From: Streptococcus oralis ATCC 35037
Lineage (GTDB): Bacteria; Bacillota; Bacilli; Lactobacillales; Streptococcaceae
Assembly (NCBI RefSeq): GCF_900637025.1
Contig: NZ_LR134336.1
Span: 1,318,001 to 1,382,000 of the forward strand
Direction: 5' to 3'
DNA: 64,000 nt
The notes below the pieces were generated by a model that was not told the origin of the DNA, searched no databases, and worked only from the letters and a program-made list of their open reading frames with translations. Shown here piece by piece: positions 1 to 8,417 of this stretch; position 1 is the first letter of the stretch, and the number at the start of each line of letters is the position of its first letter. A program made the position numbers and the translations under genes.

Positions 1-901
1 AAATCATAGTAATTTTATTAGGATTGGCTGAGAAATAAGAAAACATGACAACCAAGTCTTCATTGCTGTAGTTGGTAAACCACTTCATACTATTGATAAA
101 GGTCATCTGGTCTAAAATCTGGAAGAGCTGGATGGCTGATCCTGTCAGGATAAAGGGAATGGCTTCCTTGATCGTATCGACTAAGAGTCGCTTACTATTG
201 ATCTTATCCCGTGTTTCAAAAACTCTTTTAAGCAAACCTTCTTGGGCAAGGAAGTAGATCAAAACTGCAAAACTTGCTACCATCCCCACAAAGGCTGCAA
301 AGGTCGATTGGGTAACGGCTGATAAGTAGTCACCAGAACCCATCTTCATAATGAAGAAGGTTGCCATCAACATCCAGATAACACGGATCACCTGCTCGGC
401 GATTTGACTCATAGCATAGGGTTTGAGGTTATTCATCCCTTGGAAGAAACCTCGGATGACACTCATAGACGGGAAAATCAAGACCGCCCAAGCCAAGCTC
501 TGCATGATGGGAATCAGGTCTTTCCCCACACCTGACAAATCTGCTAACCAAGGAGAAAAGAGATACAAGACCAAAGCAAAGACTATGCCTAAGCCCGTCA
601 TAAAGCTTAGGAAACTCCGAATCAAGGCAAAGCTATGCTCTTCTTCTCGCATGGTATTGTACTTAGCCACTTGTTTGGCGACCGCAACTGGGATACCCGC
701 TGTCGAAATCAGCAAGAACCAGGCGTAAATATTGTAGCCCATGGTAAAGAGACCATTGGCCTTGGCAGCATAGGTCCCCATCCAAATATACCAGGGAATA
801 ATGTAGATAGCCCCAAGGAGGCGACTAATAAAGTTACTAGCTGTTAGCCAAGCAGTCCCTCGCAACATCTGGGCCTGCTGGTGATTGTTTTCGTTAGACA
901 T
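1..901 (-). CDS. MurJ/YtgP-type lipid II flippase (MATE-like), C-terminus cut by window edge
   Basis: This is an open minus-strand frame from an ATG at 901 to the window edge; the C-terminal part is missing. The protein begins MSNENNHQQAQ and then carries hydrophobic helices typical of the polysaccharide-transport/MVIN superfamily (LRGTAWLTASNFISRLLGAI at the start of helix 1, then IIPWYIWMGTYA). Established knowledge: in streptococci the YtgP homologue next to murE is the likely lipid II flippase that moves peptidoglycan precursor across the membrane. Here it is divergent from murE, with about 105 bp between them, which supports a cell-wall role. A GAGGA ribosome site precedes the ATG. The exact substrate cannot be told from a partial sequence, and another oligosaccharide flippase is possible. 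Confidence 0.85.
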   Translation of the reverse strand, partial: MSNENNHQQAQMLRGTAWLTASNFISRLLGAIYIIPWYIWMGTYAAKANGLFTMGYNIYAWFLLISTAGIPVAVAKQVAKYNTMREEEHSFALIRSFLSFMTGLGIVFALVLYLFSPWLADLSGVGKDLIPIMQSLAWAVLIFPSMSVIRGFFQGMNNLKPYAMSQIAEQVIRVIWMLMATFFIMKMGSGDYLSAVTQSTFAAFVGMVASFAVLIYFLAQEGLLKRVFETRDKINSKRLLVDTIKEAIPFILTGSAIQLFQILDQMTFINSMKWFTNYSNEDLVVMFSYFSANPNKITMI

Positions 902-970
902 AGCTTCCTCATTCAATTTTGATAACTAGGAAATTTTCCTCATCTTCCATTATAAACTTTTCCTTGTTAC

Positions 971-999
971 TTGTAAAATTCAGACTTTCGGTTTACAAT
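971..999 (+). promoter_or_regulatory. murE promoter; transcript probably leaderless
   Basis: TTGTAA at 971-976 and TACAAT at 994-999 are spaced by 17 bp. The -10 box ends only 7 bases before the murE ATG at 1007 and no Shine-Dalgarno sequence lies between. The predicted transcription start falls on or next to the start codon, so a leaderless mRNA is inferred. Confidence 0.55.
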
Positions 1000-1006
1000 A
1001 GAAAGT

Positions 1007-2452
1007 ATGATAAAGATTGAAACCGTATTAGATATATTAAAGAAAGATAGTCTCTTCCGTGAGATTATCGACCAAGGACACTACCACTACAACTACAGTG
1101 AAGTTGTTTTTGACAGCATCAGTTATGACAGCCGAAAAGTAAAAGAAGGCACTCTTTTTTTTGCAAAAGGTGCTGCCTTTAAAAAAGAATACCTCCTATC
1201 CGCTATAACGCAAGGATTAGCTTGGTATGTCGCAGAAAAGGACTACGAAGTCGGTATCCCCGTCATCGTTGTGAACGATATCAAGAAAGCCATGAGTTTG
1301 ATTGCTATGGAATTTTATGGTAATCCGCAAGAGAAACTAAAAATTCTCGCTTTCACAGGGACAAAAGGAAAGACAACATCTGCTTACTTTGCTTACCACA
1401 TCCTATCTCAACGCTACCCAACAGCTCTCTTGTCAACTATGAATACAACTCTAGATGGCAAGACCTTCTTTAAATCTTCCTTCTCAACACCTGAAAACAT
1501 CGATCTTTTCGACATGATGGCTCAGGCTGTTAAGAATGGAAGAACCCATCTTGTAATGGAAGTCTCTAGCCAAGCCTATCTTGTTCATCGAGTCTATGGC
1601 CTGACCTTTGATGTAGGTGTCTTTCTTAACATCACTCCTGACCATATCGGTCCGATTGAGCATCCAAGCTTTGAAGATTACTTCTACCACAAACGTCTCT
1701 TGATGAAAAATAGCCGAGCAGTTGTCATTAATAGCGACATGGACCATTTTTCTGTATTGAAAGAACAAGTGGAAGATCAAGAACATGACTTCTATGGTAG
1801 CCAGTCAAGTAACCAAATCGAGAACTCCAAAGCCTTTAGCTTTTCCGCTACAGGTAAACTCGCTGGTGATTATGATATCCAACTCATCGGCCACTTTAAC
1901 CAAGAAAATGCCGTTGCTGCAGGACTTGCCTGTCTTCGTCTAGGTGCCAGTCTTGAAGATATCAAAAAAGGGATCGCTGCAACCCGCGTCCCTGGACGTA
2001 TGGAAGTTCTCACTCAGAAAAATGGAGCCAAGGTCTTCATCGACTACGCCCACAATGGTGACAGTCTGAAAAAACTGATTTCTGTTGTTGAAACTCATCA
2101 AACTGGAAAGATTGCTCTGGTTCTCGGTTCGACTGGAAACAAGGGTGAAAGTCGTCGCAAAGACTTTGGACTCCTCCTCAATCAACACCCTGAGATTCAT
2201 GTCTTTCTCACCGCTGATGACCCCAACTATGAGGATCCAATGGTCATTGCTGAAGAAATCAGTAGCTATATCAGTCATCCTGTTGAAAAGATTGCCGATC
2301 GTGAACAAGCCATCAAGGCGGCCATGGCCATCACAAATCAAGAACTCGATGCCGTGATTATTGCAGGCAAGGGAGCTGATTGTTACCAAATCGTCCAAGG
2401 AAAGAAAGAAGACTATCCTGGAGACGCAGCTATCGCAGAACGTTATCTATAA
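1007..2452 (+). CDS. murE: UDP-MurNAc-L-Ala-D-Glu:L-lysine ligase MurE
   Basis: Cytoplasmic ATP-dependent ligase that adds the third residue of the peptidoglycan stem peptide. The 481-residue length is normal for streptococcal MurE. Visible are the ATP loop TGTKGKTT (about residues 116-123), the STMNTTLDG and TTPE-like segment (here [12 protein letters not shown]), the central-domain NITPDHIG motif and the C-terminal DDPNYEDP motif. The last is the position where meso-DAP enzymes have DNPR, so lysine is the expected substrate, as in streptococci. The gene stands alone, is divergent from the flippase, and ends in a strong terminator. The ATG at 1007 lacks a ribosome site but is the only start that fits the family. 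Confidence 0.96.
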   Translation: MIKIETVLDILKKDSLFREIIDQGHYHYNYSEVVFDSISYDSRKVKEGTLFFAKGAAFKKEYLLSAITQGLAWYVAEKDYEVGIPVIVVNDIKKAMSLIAMEFYGNPQEKLKILAFTGTKGKTTSAYFAYHILSQRYPTALLSTMNTTLDGKTFFKSSFSTPENIDLFDMMAQAVKNGRTHLVMEVSSQAYLVHRVYGLTFDVGVFLNITPDHIGPIEHPSFEDYFYHKRLLMKNSRAVVINSDMDHFSVLKEQVEDQEHDFYGSQSSNQIENSKAFSFSATGKLAGDYDIQLIGHFNQENAVAAGLACLRLGASLEDIKKGIAATRVPGRMEVLTQKNGAKVFIDYAHNGDSLKKLISVVETHQTGKIALVLGSTGNKGESRRKDFGLLLNQHPEIHVFLTADDPNYEDPMVIAEEISSYISHPVEKIADREQAIKAAMAITNQELDAVIIAGKGADCYQIVQGKKEDYPGDAAIAERYL

Positions 2453-2487
2453 AAAAAATCAAGGGAAACATTCCCTTGATTTTTTTA
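2453..2487. terminator. bidirectional terminator between murE and csbD-like gene
   Basis: Inverted repeat TCAAGGGAA / TTCCCTTGA with a 3-base loop, flanked by an A run on the left and a T run on the right. It can stop transcription from murE (+) and from the CsbD gene (-). Confidence 0.9.
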
Positions 2488-2685
2488 GTCTTCTTTTTTA
2501 AATGAATTTTTAAGACCTTCAACGGCACCTTCTACAGCACCTTTAGCATCTTCTACAACTTCTTTTGCTTTGGCAACTGTTTTTTCTACAGTGCCTTCTG
2601 CTTCTGTCTTGCTATCGCCAGTAACTTTACCAAATCCTTCTTTGATAGCACCAGTTGCTTGATCCAATTTATTTTCAAGTGACAT
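2485..2685 (-). CDS. CsbD-family stress protein
   Basis: A 66-residue, highly charged, Ala/Lys/Glu-rich helical protein starting [20 protein letters not shown], the typical CsbD signature. A longer frame opens further upstream, but the ATG at 2685 is chosen because AAAGGAGA lies just before it and the family starts with this Met. CsbD proteins accumulate under stress in many bacteria; their biochemical role is unknown. A clear promoter lies upstream (2735-2763), so the gene is monocistronic, with the shared terminator after it. Confidence 0.9.
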   Translation of the reverse strand: MSLENKLDQATGAIKEGFGKVTGDSKTEAEGTVEKTVAKAKEVVEDAKGAVEGAVEGLKNSFKKED

Positions 2686-2734
2686 AGTTCTGTCTCCTTT
2701 GCTTTTAATACGATAAACGTTATCGCTTACATTT

Positions 2735-2763
2735 AGTTTATGCTTATTCTTTAGTAAAGTCAA
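2735..2763 (-). promoter_or_regulatory. promoter of csbD-like gene with nearby palindrome
   Basis: On the minus strand TTGACT (2758-2763) and TAAACT (2735-2740) are spaced by 17 bp. In the 5' untranslated region a small palindrome, CGATAA-ACG-TTATCG (2711-2725), may be an operator; no regulator can be named. Confidence 0.6.
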
Positions 2764-2786
2764 ACAATCTGCTCAAAATGAAGCAA

Positions 2787-3437
2787 TTAAGGTAAATAGA
2801 AAATCAACCGTTCCTTGTCGAAATCAACAGCCAACTCATACTTCCCTTCTTCGTTTTGCACAATATAGCCTAAGACGACTAGACTCTCAACGAAAATATC
2901 ACGGCGTTTCTGCATCAGCTGGTCTTTTTTGAGAAACTTCAGTAAAAAGGTCGTCATATATTTGAGGGCATACTCAGGGTTAACATCTCCTAAAATATCA
3001 TAGAGTTTCTGCTGTTTTTCTGTCAAAGGATATTGGTGCTTGACCTTGTAGAAATAGTTGGATAGGGTCATCTTTTCTCTTGCAAAGTCCGTACCTTCGA
3101 CTAAAATGGCAGCATTAGTTTGATTGCGTAATTCTGTCTCATAAGTCTTCTCCAGCAAGGCTTGATAGACTGGGCTGTCCTCTCTGATAAAAATCTCTTG
3201 GTCAAGGGATAGATTACCTATCGATTCTAGAAAAGGGAGATTAAGGGAATAACGTTTGTTTTCCCTTAGGATCAAGCCTGCCTTGATAAACTCTTCCATG
3301 AGCTTATCAACTGCTACATCTGGAAACTGAGCCTTAATTTCTCGGAGGATCACATCATCATGCTGGTCCAGATAGTCCACCAAATCTATAAAAAATGGCT
3401 GTCGAGTCAAACGAGATGGGTTAAAAATCTGAATCAT
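2787..3437 (-). CDS. DUF1803 family protein
   Basis: A 216-residue soluble protein beginning MIQIFNPSRLTRQPFFIDLV, recognisable as the streptococcal DUF1803 family. The N-terminal part (residues about 1-70) looks like a small winged-helix-type fold (LIDQHDDVILREI... LMEEFIKAGLI), but no catalytic motif is seen. It overlaps the end of the upstream YiiX-like gene by 17 bp, so the two are translationally linked. AAAGGAA precedes the ATG. Function is unknown. Confidence 0.75.
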   Translation of the reverse strand: MIQIFNPSRLTRQPFFIDLVDYLDQHDDVILREIKAQFPDVAVDKLMEEFIKAGLILRENKRYSLNLPFLESIGNLSLDQEIFIREDSPVYQALLEKTYETELRNQTNAAILVEGTDFAREKMTLSNYFYKVKHQYPLTEKQQKLYDILGDVNPEYALKYMTTFLLKFLKKDQLMQKRRDIFVESLVVLGYIVQNEEGKYELAVDFDKERLIFYLP

Positions 3438-3933
3438 GAAGATTCCTTTCTTTACATTCTAAAAGAGGGGATGCTGCTAGTTGACTAGGATTGGTCCCTG
3501 GCTGATTCAGAGGCACAGGAAATTTGAGTTTCCTGTAATATTCCCTCCAAAAATCACTAATCTCCTGCTCCCCATCACCAAATTTCATGGGAATAGTTTC
3601 AAAAATCGGTAGGATTTCAGCGATATACTGGGAGCAATAAAAGCCATTCCCATCCGGATAAAAAGAGGCATTATAGGGTGCACCCAAATGTTTGCTAGCT
3701 CTCTCCTTTACCAAGTCAGCTTCCAGCTCTGGATAGACATAAAGATCGTAGAGATGAGTTGGTTCAAAAAATTCAGCCGGTTCTTGACAAATGACACCAG
3801 CTTGTCCACTAGCATGGTAAATGAAACCGTCCAAAAAGATGGCTACATGACTATAGTTCCCAGTAGAATCCTGGATAGCCTGACCCATATCTGAAAGGTC
3901 CTTCACAAAAATCAAATCGCCATTTTCTAACAT
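3421..3933 (-). CDS. YiiX/YebB-like NlpC/P60-superfamily hydrolase
   Basis: 170 residues. Visible features of the permuted papain-like (YiiX/YycO) family are the N-terminal GDLIFV strand, YSHVAIF with the putative catalytic His (about residue 29), and GFYCSQYIAEIL with the putative catalytic Cys (about residue 99). Families of this type cleave amide bonds in peptides, lipids or cell-wall material. There is no signal peptide, so it probably acts in the cytoplasm. AGGAGAG precedes the ATG at 3933. It forms a two-gene unit with the DUF1803 gene. The substrate is unknown. Confidence 0.75.
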   Translation of the reverse strand: MLENGDLIFVKDLSDMGQAIQDSTGNYSHVAIFLDGFIYHASGQAGVICQEPAEFFEPTHLYDLYVYPELEADLVKERASKHLGAPYNASFYPDGNGFYCSQYIAEILPIFETIPMKFGDGEQEISDFWREYYRKLKFPVPLNQPGTNPSQLAASPLLECKERNLHDSDF

Positions 3934-4055
3934 CTTTCTCTCCTAGAAAAAAAGGAGCCGAAACCCCTTTAGCTATATGGAAAACACCGTTTTCTCGTGT
4001 CAATCTCCAGTCAAATAATTACCATTTAAATAATTCATTAACTATATTATAAGAA

Positions 4056-4382
4056 TCACTCTAGCTGAAAATAATAAAGCAGACCCAAACTTCCAAAAGA
4101 CAGAGCTAAGTATAGGATTCCTATTTGCAATCCATACAAATGCCAAAAACTACCACTAACTAAAATAAAAATCGATGTTTCAGCAACGAGGCGATGCCAT
4201 TTTTTAAAAGCATGTGGAGATTTTGGTGCCATATATCGCGCCCAAAATAAGATTAATAGAACTGCTAGAAGAAAAAATAGGAATTTTTCCAGCCAAGAAA
4301 TTTGTATCACAGATACGGAGAAAAGACCAAGGATTGCCACAACCTCAACCAAAAAGCGCAGTCCTTCAATCAATCGCATCAT
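4056..4382 (-). CDS. YrdB/DUF2568-family small membrane protein
   Basis: 108 residues with four predicted transmembrane helices (about 8-28, 30-47, 67-82 and 87-105) and the family-typical ARYMAPKSPH turn in the middle. AAGGTGAT precedes the ATG. It stands between ppaC and the YiiX-like gene with no clear partner. Function is unknown; the assignment rests on overall pattern. Confidence 0.7.
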   Translation of the reverse strand: MMRLIEGLRFLVEVVAILGLFSVSVIQISWLEKFLFFLLAVLLILFWARYMAPKSPHAFKKWHRLVAETSIFILVSGSFWHLYGLQIGILYLALSFGSLGLLYYFQLE

Positions 4383-4435
4383 GCTATCACCTTCTATAAA
4401 TAGTCAAATTAACAGTTCCAAATATTCCTTAAAAA

Positions 4436-5371
4436 TTACCCATTAAAGCTTTCAGTCAACTGAGGCACCACTTGTTTCTTACGTGAAACAGCACCTGGAA
4501 GGAATGCGTGGTTGTTTTCAAGTTTGAAGTTAAAAGCTGTTTCCACCTTGTCCATGTTTGATCCAAGAGCCAAAATTTCTGAGTTTGAGTTGACGATGTC
4601 TGTAATCATCAAGACAAAGTCTGAGTAGCCGTTTGCTGCATTAGCCGCTTGCATTGCATCTTCAATTTCTGCTTGGCGTTCCAAGACTTCAGCAATATCA
4701 ACTGTATTGACTTGGGCAACACGAACCTTATTTCCGTTGAGTTCAAAAGTCTTAGCATCGATATCAATCAATTCTTCAGCAGATTTACTAGCCAAGTTTG
4801 TGCCAGCTTTCAGCATAGCAAGACCGTACTCTTCTAAGTTGACACCAGCCAATTCAGCCAATTCAGGCGCAATCACTTTATCAGATGGGTGAGTTGTTGG
4901 TGATTTCAAAAGAAGAGTATCTGAAATCAAACCTGAAAGCATCAAACCTGCGATTTCTTTAGGAACAGCTACACCATGCTCTTTGAACATGCGGTAAACG
5001 ATAGAAGACGCTGATCCAACTGGTTCCAAGCGCATGTAAAGTGGGCTGGCAGTTTCAAAATTAGCCACACGGTGGTGATCCACAACTCCGTAAACTTCTA
5101 CTTCAACAATATCTGACACTGATTGTTGGAATTCATTGTGGTCAGTCAAGATGACTTGCTCTGCACCTTCTGCTTTAGCAGATGTGATAACGCGTGGTGC
5201 TTCTACACCAAAATAGTTCAAAACGAAGGCTGTTTCTTCATTAGGAGTTCCAAGTGCTACTGCTTCTGTGTCCAATCCATAAGCTTCTTTTGCAAGGTAA
5301 GCAAAGGCTACAGATGACCCGATGGCATCTGAGTCTGGATTTTGGTGACCAAATACTAGAATCTTAGACAT
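4436..5371 (-). CDS. ppaC: manganese-dependent inorganic pyrophosphatase
   Basis: Family II (DHH) pyrophosphatase, 311 residues, hydrolysing pyrophosphate to phosphate in the cytoplasm and so pulling biosynthetic reactions forward. Seen: [13 protein letters not shown] at the N-terminus (metal ligands His8, Asp12, Asp14), LTDHNE around residue 75, VDHHR (the DHH motif, about residue 97) and [10 protein letters not shown] in the C-terminal substrate-binding DHHA2 domain. AGAGGT lies before the ATG. It is transcribed alone. Confidence 0.96.
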   Translation of the reverse strand: MSKILVFGHQNPDSDAIGSSVAFAYLAKEAYGLDTEAVALGTPNEETAFVLNYFGVEAPRVITSAKAEGAEQVILTDHNEFQQSVSDIVEVEVYGVVDHHRVANFETASPLYMRLEPVGSASSIVYRMFKEHGVAVPKEIAGLMLSGLISDTLLLKSPTTHPSDKVIAPELAELAGVNLEEYGLAMLKAGTNLASKSAEELIDIDAKTFELNGNKVRVAQVNTVDIAEVLERQAEIEDAMQAANAANGYSDFVLMITDIVNSNSEILALGSNMDKVETAFNFKLENNHAFLPGAVSRKKQVVPQLTESFNG

Positions 5372-5424
5372 GATAATACCTCTTTAAATTTATTCATCTT
5401 ATTGTAGCACTTTTTTCCTCTTTT

Positions 5425-5457
5425 GACAAAAGTAAGAGGAGCCAAAAGACTCCTCCT
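5425..5457 (-). terminator. probable terminator after the GIY-YIG gene
   Basis: AGGAGGAGTC / GGCTCCTCTT inverted repeat on the minus strand directly downstream of the GIY-YIG stop codon. The following T run is short, so efficiency is uncertain. Confidence 0.5.
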
Positions 5458-5741
5458 TAGACATCAATATGGTTGACTAGATTTTTCTCTTGATTTTCAG
5501 ATAAAAATCGTTCTTTCTGAGGACGTTTCTTTCGTTTGAGGAGAGCCTCGGCAGACATGGCTTCTTCCTTACTGGCAAAACCCTCTACATAGATGAGTTT
5601 GACTGGCAAGCGAGCTCGGGTATACTTGGCTCCCTTACCACTATTATGAACGGCAAGGCGCCTCTTCACATCCGTTGTATAGCCCGTATAGTAAGAACCG
5701 TCGCGACACTCCACCACATACATATAGGCCTTATGATCCAT
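5457..5741 (-). CDS. GIY-YIG nuclease-domain protein (UPF0213/YhbQ-like)
   Basis: 94 residues from the ATG at 5741. The single GIY-YIG domain is visible as [20 protein letters not shown] (here Y-M-Y and Y-T-G-Y replace GIY and YIG) followed by R43-type [20 protein letters not shown] and E in [12 protein letters not shown]. Small free-standing domains of this kind are presumed DNA nucleases of unknown role. The start overlaps the stop of the upstream methyltransferase by 11 bp, so they are co-translated. A longer upstream reading is rejected because it only reads through the methyltransferase gene. Confidence 0.85.
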   Translation of the reverse strand: MDHKAYMYVVECRDGSYYTGYTTDVKRRLAVHNSGKGAKYTRARLPVKLIYVEGFASKEEAMSAEALLKRKKRPQKERFLSENQEKNLVNHIDV

Positions 5742-6480
5742 AGTAAATCTCTTGAATTTCTGGTGTATAAGAACCATCATCATTGTGAACGATGAGTGGT
5801 GGCAAGACCTTAAAGCCACTGGTCGATCCATCCTTGATAGCTTCGATTAAGAGCATATTAGCCTCCTTCTCACGTTTAGGATAGACAAATTGCAGGCGCT
5901 TGGGTGCCAAATTATGGCGTTGAAGCATGTCTAAGATATCCAAGAGCCGATCTGGACGATGAACCATGGCCAAACGGCCATTAGACTTGAGAATACTCTG
6001 AGCACTACGGCAAATTTCTTTTAGGTTAGTCGTAATTTCGTGTCTGGCCAGAAGGTAATGTTCACTCTCGTTCAGATTAGAATGCGGATCCACCTTAAAA
6101 TAAGGCGGATTGCACAAAATCATATCCACCTTACTTCCCTGAATGTGGGCAGGCATATTTTTCAAATCATCACAGATGACCTGCATCTGCTCTTCCAAGC
6201 CATTCAACTGAACCGAACGCTCTGCCATATCCGCCAAGCGCTCCTGAATCTCTACAGATATTATCCGCGCCTGAGTACGTGAACTAGCAAAAAGTCCCAC
6301 TGCACCATTTCCAGCACAAAAGTCCACAATTAAACCCCGTTTAGGGAAGCGAGGAAAGCGTGATAAAAGAACACTATCCACCGAATAGCTAAACACCTCT
6401 CTATTTTGGATGATTTTGATATCTGTCGAAAAGAGCTGATTGATTCGCTCTCCTGGTTTTAATAATTGTTCTTCTTTCAT
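5731..6480 (-). CDS. TrmN6-like tRNA1(Val) (adenine37-N6)-methyltransferase
   Basis: 249 residues, class I SAM-dependent methyltransferase. The N-terminal GERINQLFS segment, the SAM loop [12 protein letters not shown] (about 50-61) and the adenine-methyltransferase motif NPPY (about 125-128) are visible. The family relative YfiC/TrmN6 modifies A37 of tRNA1(Val); this substrate is inferred. It is followed by the overlapping GIY-YIG gene, an arrangement common in streptococci. There is no ribosome site before the ATG and the -10 box ends 6 bases upstream, suggesting a leaderless mRNA. Confidence 0.85.
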   Translation of the reverse strand: MKEEQLLKPGERINQLFSTDIKIIQNREVFSYSVDSVLLSRFPRFPKRGLIVDFCAGNGAVGLFASSRTQARIISVEIQERLADMAERSVQLNGLEEQMQVICDDLKNMPAHIQGSKVDMILCNPPYFKVDPHSNLNESEHYLLARHEITTNLKEICRSAQSILKSNGRLAMVHRPDRLLDILDMLQRHNLAPKRLQFVYPKREKEANMLLIEAIKDGSTSGFKVLPPLIVHNDDGSYTPEIQEIYYGS

Positions 6481-6486
6481 ACTTTT

Positions 6487-6514
6487 ATTATAACAAATGA
6501 TGTTAATATTACAA
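6487..6514 (-). promoter_or_regulatory. promoter immediately before the methyltransferase start
   Basis: On the minus strand TTGTAA (6509-6514), 16 bp, TATAAT (6487-6492). Only six bases separate the -10 box from the ATG at 6480 and no Shine-Dalgarno sequence fits between. Confidence 0.55.
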
Positions 6515-6533
6515 ATGGTTTAGATAATCGTAT

Positions 6534-6893
6534 TTATGGCTTCTTCTTTAAATGCTCTAATGCCTCACGCGTCCAAACAGGCATCATTCGTCCAAGTGGT
6601 GCAAAACCGTGCTTGATCCGATCATTTGAAAAACGTCTCCGTCTTGGCAATTGATGTTTTTCCTCTTCCAAGGTACGGATAGAAAGACTGGCCTTCCCAG
6701 TGTATTCGTCAAAATCCACCACCTGAACTTGAACTTCATCGCCAATTTTTAAAATGTCATAGATATTTTCAATAAATCCCGTCCGAATCTCCGAGATGTG
6801 AATCAGCCCTGTCACCCCTGTCTCTAACTCGACAAAGGCACCATAGGGCTGAATTCCTGTAATACGCCCGTTTAGCTTATCACCAATTTTCAT
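6534..6893 (-). CDS. cvfD: S1-domain RNA-binding protein (CvfD / GSP13-like)
   Basis: 119 residues from the ATG at 6893. One S1 domain occupies about residues 1-75 (KIGDKLNGRITGIQPYGAFV, then TGLIHISEI and KASLSIR), followed by a basic tail (PRRRRFS). Homologues in Firmicutes (CvfD, YugI/GSP13) bind RNA or ribosomes and act as post-transcriptional regulators. An upstream in-frame ATG at 6920 lies inside the cyclophilin gene and is rejected. Only one base separates the stop of the upstream gene from this start, so translation is coupled. Confidence 0.85.
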   Translation of the reverse strand: MKIGDKLNGRITGIQPYGAFVELETGVTGLIHISEIRTGFIENIYDILKIGDEVQVQVVDFDEYTGKASLSIRTLEEEKHQLPRRRRFSNDRIKHGFAPLGRMMPVWTREALEHLKKKP

Positions 6894-6894
6894 T

Positions 6895-8295
6895 CTAGTC
6901 CTCAATTTCAATCGTTTCAATTACTACATCTTCAACTGGCTTGTCCATTGCACCTGTCTCAACAGCTGCAATGGCATCCAAGACCGCAAAAGATTCAGCA
7001 TCTAGCAACTGCCCGAAAACAGTATGACGACGGTCAAGGTGAGGAGTTCCACCTTGTTCTGCATAAATCTCAGCTATTGGTTCTGGCCAGCCACCACGCG
7101 CAATCTCTTTCTTAGAGTATGGCAAATGTTGGTTTTGCACGATAAAGAACTGGCTACCATTGGTATTTGGACCAGCATTGGCCATAGAAAGGGCACCACG
7201 GATATTGTAGAGTTCTTCTGAAAATTCATCTTCAAAAGAGTCGCCGTAGATTGACTCACCACCCATACCAGTACCAGTTGGGTCTCCACCTTGGATCATA
7301 AAGTCCTTGATAATTCGGTGGAAAATCACACCATCATAGTAACCGTCTTTTGACAGAGCAACAAAGTTTGCTACTGTTTTGGGAGCCTGTTCAGGGAAGA
7401 GCTTGATACGCAAGTCTCCGTGATTTGTTTTAATGGTCGCAAGAGGACCTTCTACTGTTTCAATGTCTACTTGTGGGAAATGCAATTCTTTTTCTACCAT
7501 ACCAAATCCTTCTAAGGCATCAAAAATGCCATCTTCTTCTACTGTTTTTGTAATATAATCTGCTTTTTCTTTGATTTTATCATGGGAAACACCCATAGCA
7601 ATACTGATTCCAGCATAATCAAAGAGTTCCAAGTCATTGAGACCATCCCCAAAGACCATGACATTCTCTGGTTTCAAGCCTATATGTTCTACCACCTTGG
7701 CTACACCAGTTGCTTTGGATCCTGAAATCGGCACGATATCAGATGAATGTTCATGCCAACGCACCATGCGAAGTTTATCCGATAAAGACTCTGGTAGGTG
7801 CAAATCAGCCCCTTTATCCTCAAAGGTCCACATCTGGTATATATCCGTTTTTTCATGGAAGTTAGGATCCACATCCAAGTTTGGATAAATCGGATCAATA
7901 GCCTCACTGATCAGTTCTGTTCGCGCGGAGAGTTTGGCGTCATGACTACCAACCAGGCCGTACTCAATTCCCTCTTCCTTCGTCCAAGAGATATACTCCT
8001 CAACATCTGACTTGTCAATCTGATGTTGATAAATGACCTTACCTTTTTTATCTTCTATATAGGCCCCATTTAGGGTTACAAAAAAGTCCGGTTTGAGCTC
8101 ACGAATCTCTGGAACAACACCAAAAATACCACGCCCAGAGGCGATTCCTGTTAAAATTCCTTTTTCACGCAATTGTTTAAAGACAGTGGGAATTGTAGCT
8201 GGAATAAAACCTGTCTTTGACGTACGCAAGGTATCATCAATATCAAAAAAGACGATTTTAATCTTCTTTGCCTTGTATTTTAATTTCGCATCCAT
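6895..8295 (-). CDS. HAD-family phosphatase fused to cyclophilin-type prolyl isomerase
   Basis: 466 residues in two domains. Residues 1 to about 270 are a Cof-type HAD hydrolase: FFDIDDTL at 16-23 with the nucleophile Asp18, the GIASGRG motif II, and VMFGDGLNDLEL motif IV. Residues from about 280 on are a cyclophilin: FHRIIKDFMIQGGDPTGTG, then GSQFFIVQ and HTVFGQL. This fusion is typical of streptococci. A cytoplasmic role coupling sugar-phosphate or nucleotide dephosphorylation to protein folding is only a guess. The gene has its own extended -10 promoter and leads the S1-protein gene. Confidence 0.92.
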   Translation of the reverse strand: MDAKLKYKAKKIKIVFFDIDDTLRTSKTGFIPATIPTVFKQLREKGILTGIASGRGIFGVVPEIRELKPDFFVTLNGAYIEDKKGKVIYQHQIDKSDVEEYISWTKEEGIEYGLVGSHDAKLSARTELISEAIDPIYPNLDVDPNFHEKTDIYQMWTFEDKGADLHLPESLSDKLRMVRWHEHSSDIVPISGSKATGVAKVVEHIGLKPENVMVFGDGLNDLELFDYAGISIAMGVSHDKIKEKADYITKTVEEDGIFDALEGFGMVEKELHFPQVDIETVEGPLATIKTNHGDLRIKLFPEQAPKTVANFVALSKDGYYDGVIFHRIIKDFMIQGGDPTGTGMGGESIYGDSFEDEFSEELYNIRGALSMANAGPNTNGSQFFIVQNQHLPYSKKEIARGGWPEPIAEIYAEQGGTPHLDRRHTVFGQLLDAESFAVLDAIAAVETGAMDKPVEDVVIETIEIED

Positions 8296-8324
8296 CTCTC
8301 TACCTCTTTTCCATCACTCCTTCC

Positions 8325-8333
8325 ATTATACCA
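8325..8333 (-). promoter_or_regulatory. extended -10 promoter of the HAD-cyclophilin gene
   Basis: The minus strand reads TGGTATAAT, an extended -10 element; the -35 region is weak. GAGGTAGAG precedes the ATG at 8295. Confidence 0.6.
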
Positions 8334-8380
8334 TAAAGCTGTTGAAATTCCTTTTTTGGAAAAAGATGAAAATCCTATCA

Positions 8381-8413
8381 AAAAGAGAGCCAGTATAACC
8401 AGCCCTCTCTTTT
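8381..8413 (-). terminator. terminator of the polysaccharide operon
   Basis: On the minus strand AGAGAG..CTGG / CTGG..TCTCT forms a stem followed by TTTTT, directly after the GH8 stop codon. Confidence 0.8.
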
Positions 8414-8417
8414 CATT

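Noticed and set aside
2711..2725. Palindrome in the csbD-like leader as a definite operator
   Set aside because: Only 6-bp arms; kept as a remark, not a separate feature.
5742..5831. Longer N-terminus for the GIY-YIG protein
   Set aside because: It reads through the preceding methyltransferase gene and shows no family similarity.
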